Origin: Pomphorhynchus laevis
Taxonomy: Eukaryota > Acanthocephala > Palaeacanthocephala > Echinorhynchida > Pomphorhynchidae
DNA: 64,000 bases
Assembly: GCA_012934845.2 (NCBI GenBank)
Contig: WNNJ02003657.1
Location: forward strand, 1-64,000
Direction of reading: 5' to 3'
Part shown: positions 21,616-32,309 of the stretch, one piece after another
Numbering within the stretch: position 1 is the first letter of the stretch
Layout: each line of letters starts with the position of its first letter
Program-made: the position numbers and the translations under genes
Notes under the pieces: model-generated
Database searches by the model: none
Told to the model about the DNA's origin: nothing
Seen by the model: the letters and a program-made list of their open reading frames with translations, nothing else

Positions 21616-22655
21616 AATATTAGGATACAAGACACGCACGACGATGCTCTATCTTTAACTGAAGAGTGCTTTACAATTTTGCCAATGTATCATCGAATAG
21701 TGATAAAGCATTCAATAGTAGTGACTGGTGATCTTCAGACTTTGATCCACGGATGCGAACATTGCAAACATATTGTTCGACCTGTATATTTTCACAATGT
21801 AAATCTTGGAAATAAGGAGTGCATATTAGTTAAGTGTAATATACATTTTCTTGTGAAACTTTACATAAATCGTTAATACCAAGACCCCATACAAGTCAAT
21901 GGAAAAGAAAATAAAGGCAACAATGATTTGTCGCAAGGAACTGTTAAGGAGAAAAGCGCGTCGAAACTGCCGTGGATAACATGCCGTAGTTCAGCAAACC
22001 AGTCACAAAGACATTAGGTAATGTAATGTCCGGATCATGCTTTTATGTTATTTGCAAATTTAGCATGCTGAACACAGCCAGATTACTGCCTAATGATCAA
22101 AATTTCGATATTTTAGAGATGATAATTCCATTTATGTAATAATCACTTTTCACGAGCACTAATAACTAGATCACACATATTATTCTGATATCAATTTCTA
22201 TCTACAAGCAAGCGGTGCATGTCAAATTCTCTGTCTCAGGAAGTTAACATTACATACTTTCTAGAGTTTACATGAAATCCAAAAGCTGGACAAAAAGAAT
22301 AAAAATTTTAGCGCGTTTTTTAAAGTAGGTTTTCTAAAAATTGCTATCAGCTAAACTGCTTAATGTAATGGAACTTTGCGGCAATATGAGATAAAATTGT
22401 AGGCCGCTAATACAAAGCAGACACCGAGTACGTTACCTTGTGTGGAGCCCTCTTGAGATTTTATAGATGTGTTGCCAAATTAGACATATCAGGTTTTCAG
22501 CACCACGAAAGAAATACTACAATAAGATTGTCACAAATAACAAAATCACCGTTTTGAGCTAATTGCTCTCATCAGTAGCTTGTATTCCTTCCTACTGTAT
22601 TGAAATGGGATAAGAGCTGGACAGTGATTTAAACCAACTAAAACTCAATGTGCTC
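21616..22655. other. No gene recognised
   Basis: I see no supported coding region. A decayed hammerhead-like motif is at 22551-22575 on the minus strand. A weak RT motif-B-like stretch (EGSTQGNVLG) can be read on the minus strand near 22445, too little to assign. Confidence 0.5.
22551..22582 (-). ncRNA. Decayed hammerhead-ribozyme-like core
   Basis: The minus strand reads CTGATGA, then GAGC-AATTA-GCTC (a perfect 4-bp stem II), then AAAAC where the ribozyme needs GAAAC. Helix I partners are not convincing. The one core change would abolish cleavage. It is probably a relic of a PLE terminal repeat. Confidence 0.35.
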
Positions 22656-22659
22656 TTAC

Positions 22660-22742
22660 AAACCAGACAGGTTTGCAAGAGAACCGGACAGGTTTGCAAG
22701 AGAACCAGACAGGTTTGCAAGTGAACCAGACAGGTTTGCATA
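22660..22742. repeat. 21-bp minisatellite, four units
   Basis: Four tandem units of ACCAGACAGGTTTGCAAGAGA with single-base variants. Confidence 0.92.
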
Positions 22743-22859
22743 TTGTGAATAATATTGGGACTTGAGGTGCAAAGACGGGCTATTTTATCAAGGGCAGCTT
22801 GTCTATTAATACTATAAGATACATCCCCATCGAAAGTCAAAAGAAGTTGACATTTTTAT

Positions 22860-23378
22860 AAGCTGGTCGCGAACTGCGCGCGTTACATATTCAACTCCGG
22901 TTCATTGGCTAGCACACATTTGTAGTTATCCATAAAATATTATGGATATTTATTATATAAAAAATCAATTTTTATTAATTGATTAACAAATAAAATGTAT
23001 CAGAATAAAAAATCTGCATTATAGAAATTCTTAAAATTATGATTTAATATAAATTAAAATAATTTAAATTTGTATTTAGTACAAAATGCGTACCAACTGA
23101 TCAGAGTAATTTCAGATAAATAAATCAATTCAGCTAACTAAGTCTACGTATTTAATATAATTATAAAATTAACAATAAATAAATAAAAATAAATTAAATA
23201 CTATAGAATTCACTATACTATAAATTCACAATAATTAAATTACAATTAATTAAATTAATAAAATTAACAGATAATTAATAACAGATATTAATCCGAGATT
23301 CGAGTTCTCGCTCTCCGTATTTGGCTTGCGCTCTTGTCCACGTATTAAATATAATTATAAAATTAAAAATAAATTAAT
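22860..23378. other. AT-rich, PLE-terminus remnant
   Basis: Very AT-rich sequence with no ORF. Near 23125-23160 it contains the inverted form of the recurring TACGTAGACTCAG terminus of the permuted PLEs (here CTAAGTCTACGTATTTAATA). Confidence 0.55.
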
Positions 23379-23481
23379 AAAAATAAATAGAAATAAATAA
23401 ATAATAAATAATTGTTATAAGATTTAACATAACTTATATTAAGTAAATAGATTATAGAAATATAATATACTATATTATATA

Positions 23482-23730
23482 CTATATATAGAATGGATTT
23501 GCTGTCCGTGCTCGAACCGGTGAAATGCAGAGCGGGGGCTGCGAAGACACAGAAGTTGATCGCGCAAGGGAGAAACTTATCCTTCGTCGGATAAGTGCGA
23601 TACACGTCGCATAGTCTATTTCGCGCTTATTGGCCAACATCCTGGCTAATGCCTTCAGAACGCAATCTCCGGTCTTACCAACGCCTCCAGACGATGAAAA
23701 CACTATCGGTGTGAATTGGGCCCTCTCCAC
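23482..23730 (-). pseudogene. Restriction-like endonuclease C-terminal fragment (array unit 1)
   Basis: The minus-strand peptide has FTPIVFSSSGGVGKTGD, ALARMLANKREIDYATCIAL and IRRRISFSLARS. The same F(T/V)PxVFSxxGGxG...Y...IRxRxxFxLxRS pattern ends the retroelement copies at 58337-58852 and 61618-62016. There it lies downstream of a PD-(D/E)XK-like core. The core (FDV...) itself is missing here. This is a 3'-end fragment of family R. Confidence 0.7.
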
Positions 23731-23863
23731 AGTTACAATACGTTCAAGGTAACGTATTGTAAAAATAAATAGAAATAAATAAATAATAAATAATTGTTAT
23801 AAGATTTAACATAACTTATATCAAGTAAATAGATTATAGAAATATAATATACTATATTATATA

Positions 23864-24112
23864 CTATATATAGAATGGATTTGCTGTCCGTGCTCGAACC
23901 GGTGAAATGCAGAGCGGGGGCTGCGAAGACACAGAAGTTGATCGCGCAAGGGAGAAACTTATCCTTCGTCGGATAAGTGCGATACACGTCGCATAGTCTA
24001 TTTCGCGCTTATTGGCCAACATCCTGGCTAATGCCTTCAGAACGCAATCTCCGGTCTTACCAACGCCTCCAGACGATGAAAACACTATCGGTGTGAATTG
24101 GGCCCTCTCCAC
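23864..24112 (-). pseudogene. Restriction-like endonuclease C-terminal fragment (array unit 2)
   Basis: The peptide is identical to that at 23482-23730, in the second 382-bp unit. It arose by local tandem duplication and not by a second retrotransposition. Confidence 0.7.
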
Positions 24113-24264
24113 AGTTACAATACGTTCAAGGTAACGTATTGTAAAAATAAATAGAAATAAATAAATAATAAATAATTGTTATAAGATTTAACATAACTTA
24201 TATCAAGTAAATAGATTATAGAAATATAATATACTATATTATATACTATATATAGTATATAGAA

Positions 24265-24450
24265 ATCTAATTATAGATTTTCTATAATTTAAATCAAGTA
24301 AAAATTTAAAATTGAAATTAAAAATAAAATTCATATTTATGAATTGACTAAAAAATAGCAGACGTTGTATAATAAGGATTAAAGGTCATCGGGTGGAACT
24401 GCTATGCTATCAGGTTTTGGCCCCTAACTCATCTACCCAACGTAGCAGTT
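24265..24450 (-). mobile_element. Permuted-PLE terminus remnant
   Basis: Contains the family signature CAGACGTTGTAT...GGTCATC...GAACTGCTATG, then ATCAGG-TTTTGGCCCCT, seen also at 24765-24825 and 52985-53075. On the minus strand this is the 3' region of the AT-rich PLE family N. There is no coding sequence. Confidence 0.65.
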
Positions 24451-24574
24451 TAAAAAATGGTAAAATGCTGATTATATTTTTTATAAAATTTGCATATTTA
24501 TATTTCTATGATTGTTTTGATACAGTAAAATGTAAAAGTCTAAAATCACAGCTCACACAGTTTAATCAAATTAA

Positions 24575-25760
24575 ATCAGCTAACTGAGTCTACGTATTTA
24601 ATATAATTATAAAATAAACAAAACATAATAATGCTAAATCAACATTTAATAGTTAAATAATAAAATTAATAATTGTTTTTAGATTTTCAATAATTTAAAT
24701 CACGTTAAAAAATGAAATTTAAAAAGTCATTTTTATGAATTGGCTAATAAATAACAGACGTTGTATCAGAATAAGGATTAGAGGTCATCAAGAGGAACTG
24801 CTATGTTATCAGGTTTCGGCCCCTGTTCCTTATGTGTTGATTTATATATTTTACTATTTTCTGCTTGATGTTATTTGTATAGTAACCTAATTTAAAATAT
24901 GCATCTATTAAATTATTTAAATGATTTTGAAGAAAGCCAATATCATTACATATTGTTGCAATTCTTAAAATTTCATTATTTAATGTATTACATTTTATAT
25001 TATATGGTATGCATGAATGCTCATGCAAAAACATTTTTCTTGTAAATTTAAATATGTCATCTTTACGATATAAATTAATAGTAGTTTTAGTTAATGTTAA
25101 TTTAATGTTCATATCTAGATATACACCATCTTTATCATTAATATTGGTTTTGTTAAGAATAAGGCTTTCTGGATAAATTTGTTCACTAATTGAATAAAAA
25201 TTATTAGAATTAAATACACATATATCATCAATGTATCGAAACATATATTTCATATATTTATATTGTTTAGATTTAGTTTTTACACAATTATGAACAAATT
25301 CATATTCTATAAAGCTTAAAAACAAGTCAGCTATAATTGGGCTACTATTACCACCAATTGGAACACTTTTTACTTGTCTAAATATAGATGACCCTACTTT
25401 TAAATATTTTTGATTTATCAAAATATTTTAGGATTATATTAATTCAATTTTATCCATATTAATATTTACTTGATGGTTTAATTTCTGTAAGATAGGCGTT
25501 ATAATTATTATAACATATATATGTATATCTTTTTTCGAATATAATATTAATTTATTTTTCTGACGCTTCTTCAATATCTACTAATTCTAGATTAGTATTA
25601 AGCGTTCTAAAATCATATGTATTTATATTCTGAAAATTTATTCCTTTTGTCTGTTCTAAAAATTCTTTTGTAGAATTAATACTGAAATAGTGTTTTATAC
25701 AGTATGAATTTCGATTACTTTGCAATATGATTTAAATTTTCCTGCAGAATAAACGCTTTA
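24575..25760 (-). mobile_element. Permuted (Naiad-type) PLE, RT C-terminal half with 3' terminus
   Basis: A 206-residue minus-strand frame (25421-24801) encodes FRQVKSVPIGGNSSPIIADL, FRYIDDICVFNS (catalytic YIDD), LILNKTNINDKDGVYLDMNI and INLYRKDDIFKFTRKMFLHE. These are PLE RT motifs. The fragment continues upstream in broken frames to about 25760 (KEFLEQTKGIN...). Downstream come GGGGCCGAAACCTGATA and the AT-rich 3' region ending in the TACGTAGACTCAG terminus near 24590. It matches the copies at 45345, 51700 and 53288. The coding text is very AT-rich compared with the canonical PLEs. Confidence 0.85.
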
Positions 25761-25835
25761 GTTTATCGTTTTATTTTCTTATTAATTCTTTTAAATTTCA
25801 ATTTAAAAAATTATTAAGTTTTAAAAAGTCAATAA

Positions 25836-26272
25836 CTTAATTGTACTTGATTACATCTGTGAGCTGAAATTCTTCTGATTGTAGCACGATATTATTCTCA
25901 CAGGTATTGATATTATTTTTGTTACAGCAGGACGCTACTAATAAGTCTGGGTGGGTCTCATTAGCGGCTGGCCCAGACCTACATTTCACGCTTCGACCCT
26001 TATTATCTGCTTTCTCTGTACACTGATGCTGATCGGATTTGAACTCAGGAAGTCTGTATCTCGATTCAGCGTTGCATTCACAAGGCTGGATGCTTCAGTA
26101 GTGTGGATTACTGTATATTACTTTTAGAAGGGGATCGTATTCTAACGATCTATTAGAAACCTACCCTAGTTGTGTGATCCGCTAGTCGGATCATTGTTTT
26201 TCATGATGCATCTTTCAATGAATGTTTTAAATTGTACTTGATTGCATCTGTGAGCTGAAATTTTTCTGAAGA
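25836..26272 (-). mobile_element. SINE-like unit with tRNA-type B box, flanked by 40-bp direct repeats
   Basis: The minus strand has GAGTTCAAATCC at 26046-26035, a good RNA polymerase III B box. About 40 bases upstream is CCAGCCTTGTGAATGC (26089-26074), a weak A-box candidate. The unit is bracketed by near-identical 40-bp direct repeats (AATTGTACTTGATT...TGTGAGCTGAAATT) at 25836-25878 and 26228-26270. The repeats may be target duplications of unusual length or part of a tandem unit. There is no ORF. Confidence 0.45.
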
Positions 26273-26559
26273 GTTTAAGATTTTAAAATTTTTAAATTTA
26301 TAAACATTTAAAAATTGACTCAATTAGCTGATCTGATAATTTATCATTACGTTTCCAATGTTAATTAAAATATCTTCTATTTAAATAGAAGAAAGGCAAG
26401 CAACGACTTTGAAAATTTTTTAAATATATTTTTAAACGCTTTTGCTTTAATCCTCAGATCTGAGACAGCGGGGAATAACAATAAAAAATAAACTGATAAA
26501 CCGTAAAAAAATGTTTTTTTTTAAATCACACAAACAAAACATTAACCTAATAAATACAA

Positions 26560-27960
26560 AGAGTAAAAGAACAGAAAACAAAAATACACTTTTGACCCAC
26601 TTTATTATTCGTCTTCTATAATGACGAAGTGGGATCAGGTCACATCAGCGTACACCAACGTGCCGTCTTCCGACGGAACCACTCAGGGTCTTTCACGCAC
26701 CTAAGGATCTAATCAAGGCGTACTCTGGTCGGTAGTCTATATATGAGGCGTTTCAGAAAACTTAGTATTTGCTCCGGGGACGTGCTCTAGAGACGAAGAC
26801 TAATTTCGAGATATCCAAGGTGCACCATAAGCGCACCTGAGCACTCCCTTCTAATGACAGATGTTGAGCCCGTTTTAGAACCAATCTAGCTCTTCTCAGG
26901 ACACTCTTGAATCTATTCGAGTCTGATCCGGCCGACCATTTAATCGTAATGCTAAATTTAGGTATCTTACGCGATGTGTAAAAAAGACTGGAATTGGTTG
27001 ATTATTTAAAATGGAAGAGAGAAGAGATTGCTAGGATCTTTAGCTTCTTCATTGTAGCAAGGTGACATGAAAGACGACCACCTGCGATTTTGATGAGTTG
27101 ATAATAAGATTAGGAGGGAACTGGTATTTTAATTTTAAAAGGAACCGGCTGATATCCGAGACTACATCTTTGCACCTACATCCAGAAAACAGGGATGTTG
27201 TATTATCAGCGTATACCACTAGATGTTGTTCCCGTTTGAAAGGTTTGAAAATTACAATGGAAGCAGCAATATACAAGATTGGACAATGTGGGGAACTAGA
27301 GGCACACCTGTAATAAGGTAGAACTGATGAGCATCATGGTCGTCTTCATAAAAGAACCGCTTGATGTACAGCAGTATCTCCATCCTGTTAACAATTCTTG
27401 AAGGCTACCCGAGGGACCTAATAGAAAAGATAACAAATAGCGATTTTTATAATCACTAAAGTGTTGACACTTTCTAGACCAAACAGGGTGGTTGTTGCAG
27501 TTTGCACACTTGTAAAGGCCATTCGAGTCGTACATGTTTCTTAACTTGTGCACCATAATCGCATCAGCTAGGGCAGCGTTTATCAAATTTGCATGATAAC
27601 CCCCAGTGTCCCCAATGGTGGCAGTTTCGACAATGTGGATGGTCATGTTATCCTTGGAAAAAGGAAACTAGGTAAAACCTAATTTGGCTCAAAGGAGTTG
27701 TAGTATTACCAGAGCGACGATGGCTGGTGTTCTACCAAAAGCGATAGGAATCATATTACTTGATTTATTATTAAAATCCTAATCTCCTTCAAACCGTATA
27801 GTTTGTCAAGCTGTATAATATCATCGTCCTCGAGATCTACGAGGATATTGGTAATCTTGACTGAGGCAAATAACGGCTTAAATATAATCGTTCCGAACTC
27901 AGATAGATTATCAATACCACAAAGGGTCGTAACAATACGTTAAAATAATCCTCGACTTTA
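26560..27960 (-). mobile_element. Element J relative with internal deletion
   Basis: On the minus strand, 27960-27440 matches ORF1 of element J in broken frames (CANCNNHPVWSRKCQHFSDY against CNNCRGDHPAWSRRCRLF). It then joins directly to mid-RT sequence at about 27430. RT motif C follows (LVVYADNTTSLFSGCRCKDV; 27276-27049), then thumb and 3' end to about 26560. About 2 kb spanning the ORF1 end, the endonuclease and the RT fingers is absent. Many frame changes show old age. It is a separate insertion from 14229-18207. Confidence 0.8.
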
Positions 27961-29080
27961 AGAATAATGCTGTTGTCGATTTCTGTTGATGCTGTTGTTT
28001 AGTTTTTTCTGTAAAAGAAGTTCTGTAACTTCAATATTATTAGCACAACAAACAACACTAACTTTATTTTCTTATATTGAAACAGTTACCTTACGTTTAT
28101 CGTTGATTGAGTCTTTAACCTGCATTTCTGCAATCTTTGGATTATTGTTATTATCCGTTAATTCGTTTTCAATTCATCACTATATATTTTGCTTAATGCA
28201 AGCGATTCAAAAAATGACAGAAAACGAAGGCAAGTAAAAACAGATTACTGCGATGTGAATTTTTAATTCGCATCTTGTTACAATCACTGATTCAACTTTA
28301 AGTTGGAAATAAAAAAATAAGAAATTTAATAGTCATTAAATAATCAATTTAATTAATTAATTTATTAAATTAATTAGATTATTTCCAGCAAAATAACGTT
28401 GTTAACATAAATAACGTTGTTAGCGTAATTAGAAATAAATAAAAGCCGAAAGAAATCAAGTTCATAGTATTTGTAAAATATGAATAAAGTTATTCAAAAA
28501 TAAATTTTATTTGCATTTACCGAATTCGTAGCGATACAGATTTGTCTACCGCAAATTATTTTTTAAGCAAAATAGATACAAATGGAAAAATAAGAATAAA
28601 ACCTTCACGTATTGAGGATACTTTGGACAGAGCTTGTATTGAGTAAACATTAAAGTCAAAAGTGCTAGCTTCATCTGTAGCTACGAGTTTTGAAAAGTTA
28701 GCCATTTATTTTAAATTATTAATCTATTTACAATATAAGTTGAAAGTGTAACATTTAAATCAGAGGTACATAACCCAATATATGGTGTATACACCATATA
28801 ACTAAACGAAAATATTCATCAATATCTGATTTAGTTTTGTGATAGTTAAAACTACACTACCACTAGAATGATTTTTCAAGTTGTCAATTACATTTGAATT
28901 TGTTTGAAGATGTGAATATATCTTTAAATTGTAATAGTCACTGTAAAGTGACTGTAATAGTCACTGTCATGCACAGAGCTTATGCTAAATTCCCTCCGAT
29001 GATTCAGATTAAGGGTAGTTCTGTTTTTCGAGCTTTAACATTGTTCAAGCGTGTGTTATGGTGCCTATAGATGATTATAG
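27961..29080. other. AT-rich, no gene recognised
   Basis: No supported ORF, repeat or splice-able exon was seen. Short frames here lack recognisable motifs. Confidence 0.5.
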
Positions 29081-29081
29081 A

Positions 29082-29136
29082 AGTCACGGTACTGATGAGC
29101 TCCATAAGAGCGAAACGCATATACCGTTGTGAAGTT
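29082..29136 (+). ncRNA. Hammerhead ribozyme candidate
   Basis: The plus strand has CTGATGA (29092-29098), GCTC-CATAA-GAGC (perfect 4-bp stem II) and GAAAC (29112-29116). Both invariant cores are intact. Helix III could be ACG...CGT with cleavage after GTT (29112-29131). Helix I is less clear: ACGGTA pairs perfectly with TACCGT, but this overlaps helix III, and TCAC/GTGA is the alternative. Motif and size fit PLE-associated type I hammerheads. Activity is doubtful until the fold is tested. Confidence 0.5.
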
Positions 29137-29339
29137 TGTCGTCAAACATAGGATGACTGGGCATACGTAGCGACTTTGAATAATGCAAGAATAATTCGGT
29201 TCTATTTCTTAGTCTGATGAGGATATATAGAATGCTGCCTGGTGTTTATGCCTCTTCATGAGGAAAACATAGTGATATATTTATGAGTACACAAGTGAGT
29301 GTCCCAGGGCAGGTGTTACAACAAATTATATATATGTAT

Positions 29340-29740
29340 ATATAGTTATTTATTGTGCCGTATCCTCATTTGAGGATCCCAGAGGGTGGTTAAAAGAATC
29401 TCAAGATATATATATTATATATATTACATATATTAAAATATATATAATATATATTTCTATATATTAAATATATAGAAATATATATAATTTACTTGCAGTC
29501 GTTGCTTGCTTTCTCACAGGATCCTTTGGAGGATACATTTTTATAATTTTATATCTGACTGTGTTAAGCTGTGCTCCGGGAGCTAATAAGCTTCAGTTTC
29601 ATAATCGTAGATGTTGCCAAAAACCGAAGTTCGATTTATATATCGAATATGTATAATTATATATCAAATATATATAATTATATATAAATATATATAATTA
29701 TATATTTAATTATATATAATTATATATAATAGTAGTGTAC
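29340..29740. repeat. AT-dinucleotide-rich satellite stretches
   Basis: Runs of TATATA/ATTATATA interrupted by about 150 bp (29500-29640) that match the PLE repeat at 12.3-12.44 kb (GGATACATTTTTAT, CTCCGGGAGC, AATAAGCTTCAGTTT). Confidence 0.8.
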
Positions 29741-30152
29741 GGATGTGCTGAGTAAACAACGGTCCAGGATTTCTTACGAAATACGGCATTTATACTAAAT
29801 GGTGTTGCTTGATAGACTGGACTTCGATTCACGACTTTCAGTCACCATGTCACTTCTAGACGACCACTTCAGCATCGAAATGATGAGTACCCGGCAACAC
29901 TCATCAGTAGAATGAGGTACACACTAGTCGTTTCGGTTGCCTGTGTGACATTGTGAATAAAGGCGTTTCCGACACTTTGCTTAATTGTCTGAGGCTTACG
30001 CTCTTAACCAGATCGAATTGCTGTGCGGACCATCCTTAAACACTAGGCAGAGGTTGTTGCTGAATTGTCGCTGCACTCATTGGATCCTAATTGGATACGG
30101 CAGGTATAATAGTAGTGCACGGATGTGCTGAGTAAACAACGGTCCAGGATTA
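29727..30152. repeat. 380-bp PLE-like unit with terminal direct repeat
   Basis: AGTAGTG(T/C)ACGGATGTGCTGAG plus a further 20 matching bases occurs at 29731 and 30111, so a 380-bp unit begins to repeat. Inside, GCAACACTCATCAG and GTTTCGGTTGCC align with the matching parts of the 348-bp units near 12150 (GCAGCACTCATCAG, ATTTCGGCTGCC). The GGCAAC/GTTGCC pair here becomes GGCAGC/GCTGCC there. I take it as another PLE terminal repeat. Confidence 0.6.
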
Positions 30153-30179
30153 AAAATTGTAAAATACAAAAAAAAACAA

Positions 30180-32160
30180 GCGGTTTTCTTTCTATTCATT
30201 ATCGTTTGACAATATAAATCTTAACTTCATGTTCTCTTCTTTTAACCTCATGTTGCACAAAATTTTTGCTTGATACACTGCTCTTTCGGCAGATATATTA
30301 CTTCGTTCGATATCCATGGAGGACTTATCTCTACTCCAATATTTTGTTAATGTAGACAAAGCTTTTGGATAATTTGCAAATGCCATCGATAACTCCTCGA
30401 ACGACGTCTCGTTGTATTTCTGATCACTGAACCAATAGGTACCCCACTTTCCATATATTATGTCACAGACACATTTCATTTCCAATCTTTTAGCGGGTAT
30501 CAATATATATGCCAATCGCGCAAAAGTGTCCTACTGTTCCAACGCGCATATCTCAAATTTGGTAAAGCATGGAAATGTACGAGTGGGAAGCGACAATGGA
30601 TTTGATAATAGTTGTACACGTCCATCAGATGATGCAAGAAACACATGTCATCTCTCCAACCAGAAGGCGCTTCCAATTCGAATTCTCCCTGTTCAAAATC
30701 ATGTTTTAGTTTGTCGTAGTCCTTAGTCTGTAGACTAACAAATTCATAGGAAATTTCTGGAGACACTGTGTACTTTCCAAAATATTCGTCCATAATAATT
30801 CTTAATACTCTGTCTAGAATATAGTGTTGACAACCTATGAACTGTGGAACCTCATTTGTTTCATTTCGCAATCTTGATTGCAATCTAGTGACTATACCAT
30901 TTTTCCAACCGACGTTGACACTGGTTGTGTCCGACACGATCATCTTGATGGATTTCATGATTCCGTATTCTTTTAGCGATTCAACGATTCCGTTAACGAT
31001 CGTTTCGGCTTTTCCATCGTTTAGAAACAACACGTCGATTCTCACTTCACGATTATCATTAACCAATACTAATACTTGTATTTCTTTGCCACTATTTTTG
31101 AATCCGTAAAAATGTAAACACCCGTTATTGCTCACTTGCGTTTATATCAACTTGCAAATATTAATAAATAATAATTAAAGTTAATAATTTATAATTCTAA
31201 TAAAACAATATAATTGTCAAATATATTATTTAATATATAACATATGATTGTCAAATATAATTGTCTTTATATAATTGTCAAAATATAACTATAACAATAA
31301 ATAAGTATTGTTATTCATTAAAGTGAAATGCAAGTGTGCTCTATTGGTGTGTAGATTATCAATAAGTGCTCTCTTAATTCTTTTAGCGTATCGAATGTTA
31401 GCCATATAGAAGGCTGCTTATGTGGGAGTAGCAATACATACTCCGCATTTTGCTAACGTAACATACACATCAGATGCGTTCCTTGATGATAGAGAACATC
31501 TTGTAGTTAGAGCTTTTACCTGATCTGTGCTTTCGTATTTTCTATTCTTAACCTCGCTGAACACAACATCGTCATCACTAACGCCTTATGAACCCGCATC
31601 ATATGTTGACAATTCACTTGCCATTTCGGCAATTTTATTCTCTGACTTTCGAATTAACTTTGACGGATGAATCGATCCTTCGCGGCTCGAGCAATATCCA
31701 AGCTTGCCTTTGCTTTCCACTTAACTTTCGTAAAATTGCTTGTCTTCAGATTATAACCAAGTTCTTGATTGGTTGGTAATATTAAATATAGATTTCAATG
31801 GATCGAAGCATTGCTTACGTACACATTGATCGTAAAGCTTCAATGTTGAATTGACCTTACTGACTATTCTGCATTTCGAGAAAATTGGCAGATTACATTT
31901 TTCCCATAGTTTTGAAACTTCATCAGTTAAGACTAGAACTATCTTTCTTCTACATTTTTCAATATCAGCCAGATGCAGATATCTTCCACGAATTTGTGAT
32001 TTTAATGGTAGTCGGGTGAATGCGGATAAAGATGTCATCTCGATAGGTAGGGATATTCTACGCTTAGGTCTTCCCCGAACGACTTCAAGTTCTTTTCCGA
32101 CATTTTAGACCTCTTCTGAACCTCGCTTTTGCTCATGGAGTAATTCATCTAAAATCGAAA
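30180..32160 (-). pseudogene. hAT-like transposase gene, decayed
   Basis: The minus strand carries one protein in pieces. The N-terminal part (32160-31751) has RGRPKRR, an AT-hook-like motif. The middle (31570-31380) includes TTRCSLSSRNAS. The 211-residue core (31135-30500) has KMIVSDTTSVNVGWKNGIV and FIGCQHYILDRVLRIIMDEY, then LRYARWNSRTLL. The C-terminal part (30515-30192) overlaps in another frame. A DTTSxNxG acidic motif, a CQH(Y/H)ILDxxLR motif and xARW are features I associate with a hAT-related arthropod transposase family. The superfamily call is by memory. At least two frameshifts and an in-frame stop, or an unrecognised intron near 31140-31380, break it. No terminal inverted repeats were identified. 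Confidence 0.6.
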
Positions 32161-32309
32161 AAAAATAATATTCTTGAAAAAAAATTGGGAGAAGGATATT
32201 TAAATCACTGATTTTTTGAGGTGATTATTAGTAATTTTACATGATTCCTCATTGTTTAATCGATAGACGATTAAAATATCTCAAATAAACGTAAACATTT
32301 ATACCCTTA

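Larger units (their letters stand above)
23379..24255. repeat. 382-bp tandem array, about 2.3 units, carrying endonuclease fragments
   Basis: CGTTCAAGGTAACGTATTG recurs at 23741 and 24123, offset 382. The A/T-rich TAAAAATAAATAGAAATAAA flank occurs three times (about 23379, 23760, 24142). Each complete unit carries the same 82-residue minus-strand peptide. The two complete units differ by very few bases, so the array is young. Confidence 0.9.

Noticed and set aside
21679-21876. 65-residue plus-strand frame with Cys/His residues
   Set aside because: Too short, no known zinc-finger spacing, and no repeat or exon context.
22640-22750. CRISPR-like array of 21-bp repeats
   Set aside because: The units are contiguous with no spacers, in a eukaryotic context. 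It is a minisatellite.
29905-29950. CTGATGA and GAAAC in the 380-bp unit as a working ribozyme
   Set aside because: The cores are in permuted order and the loops between them do not form both required helices. I kept it only as a conserved structured repeat.
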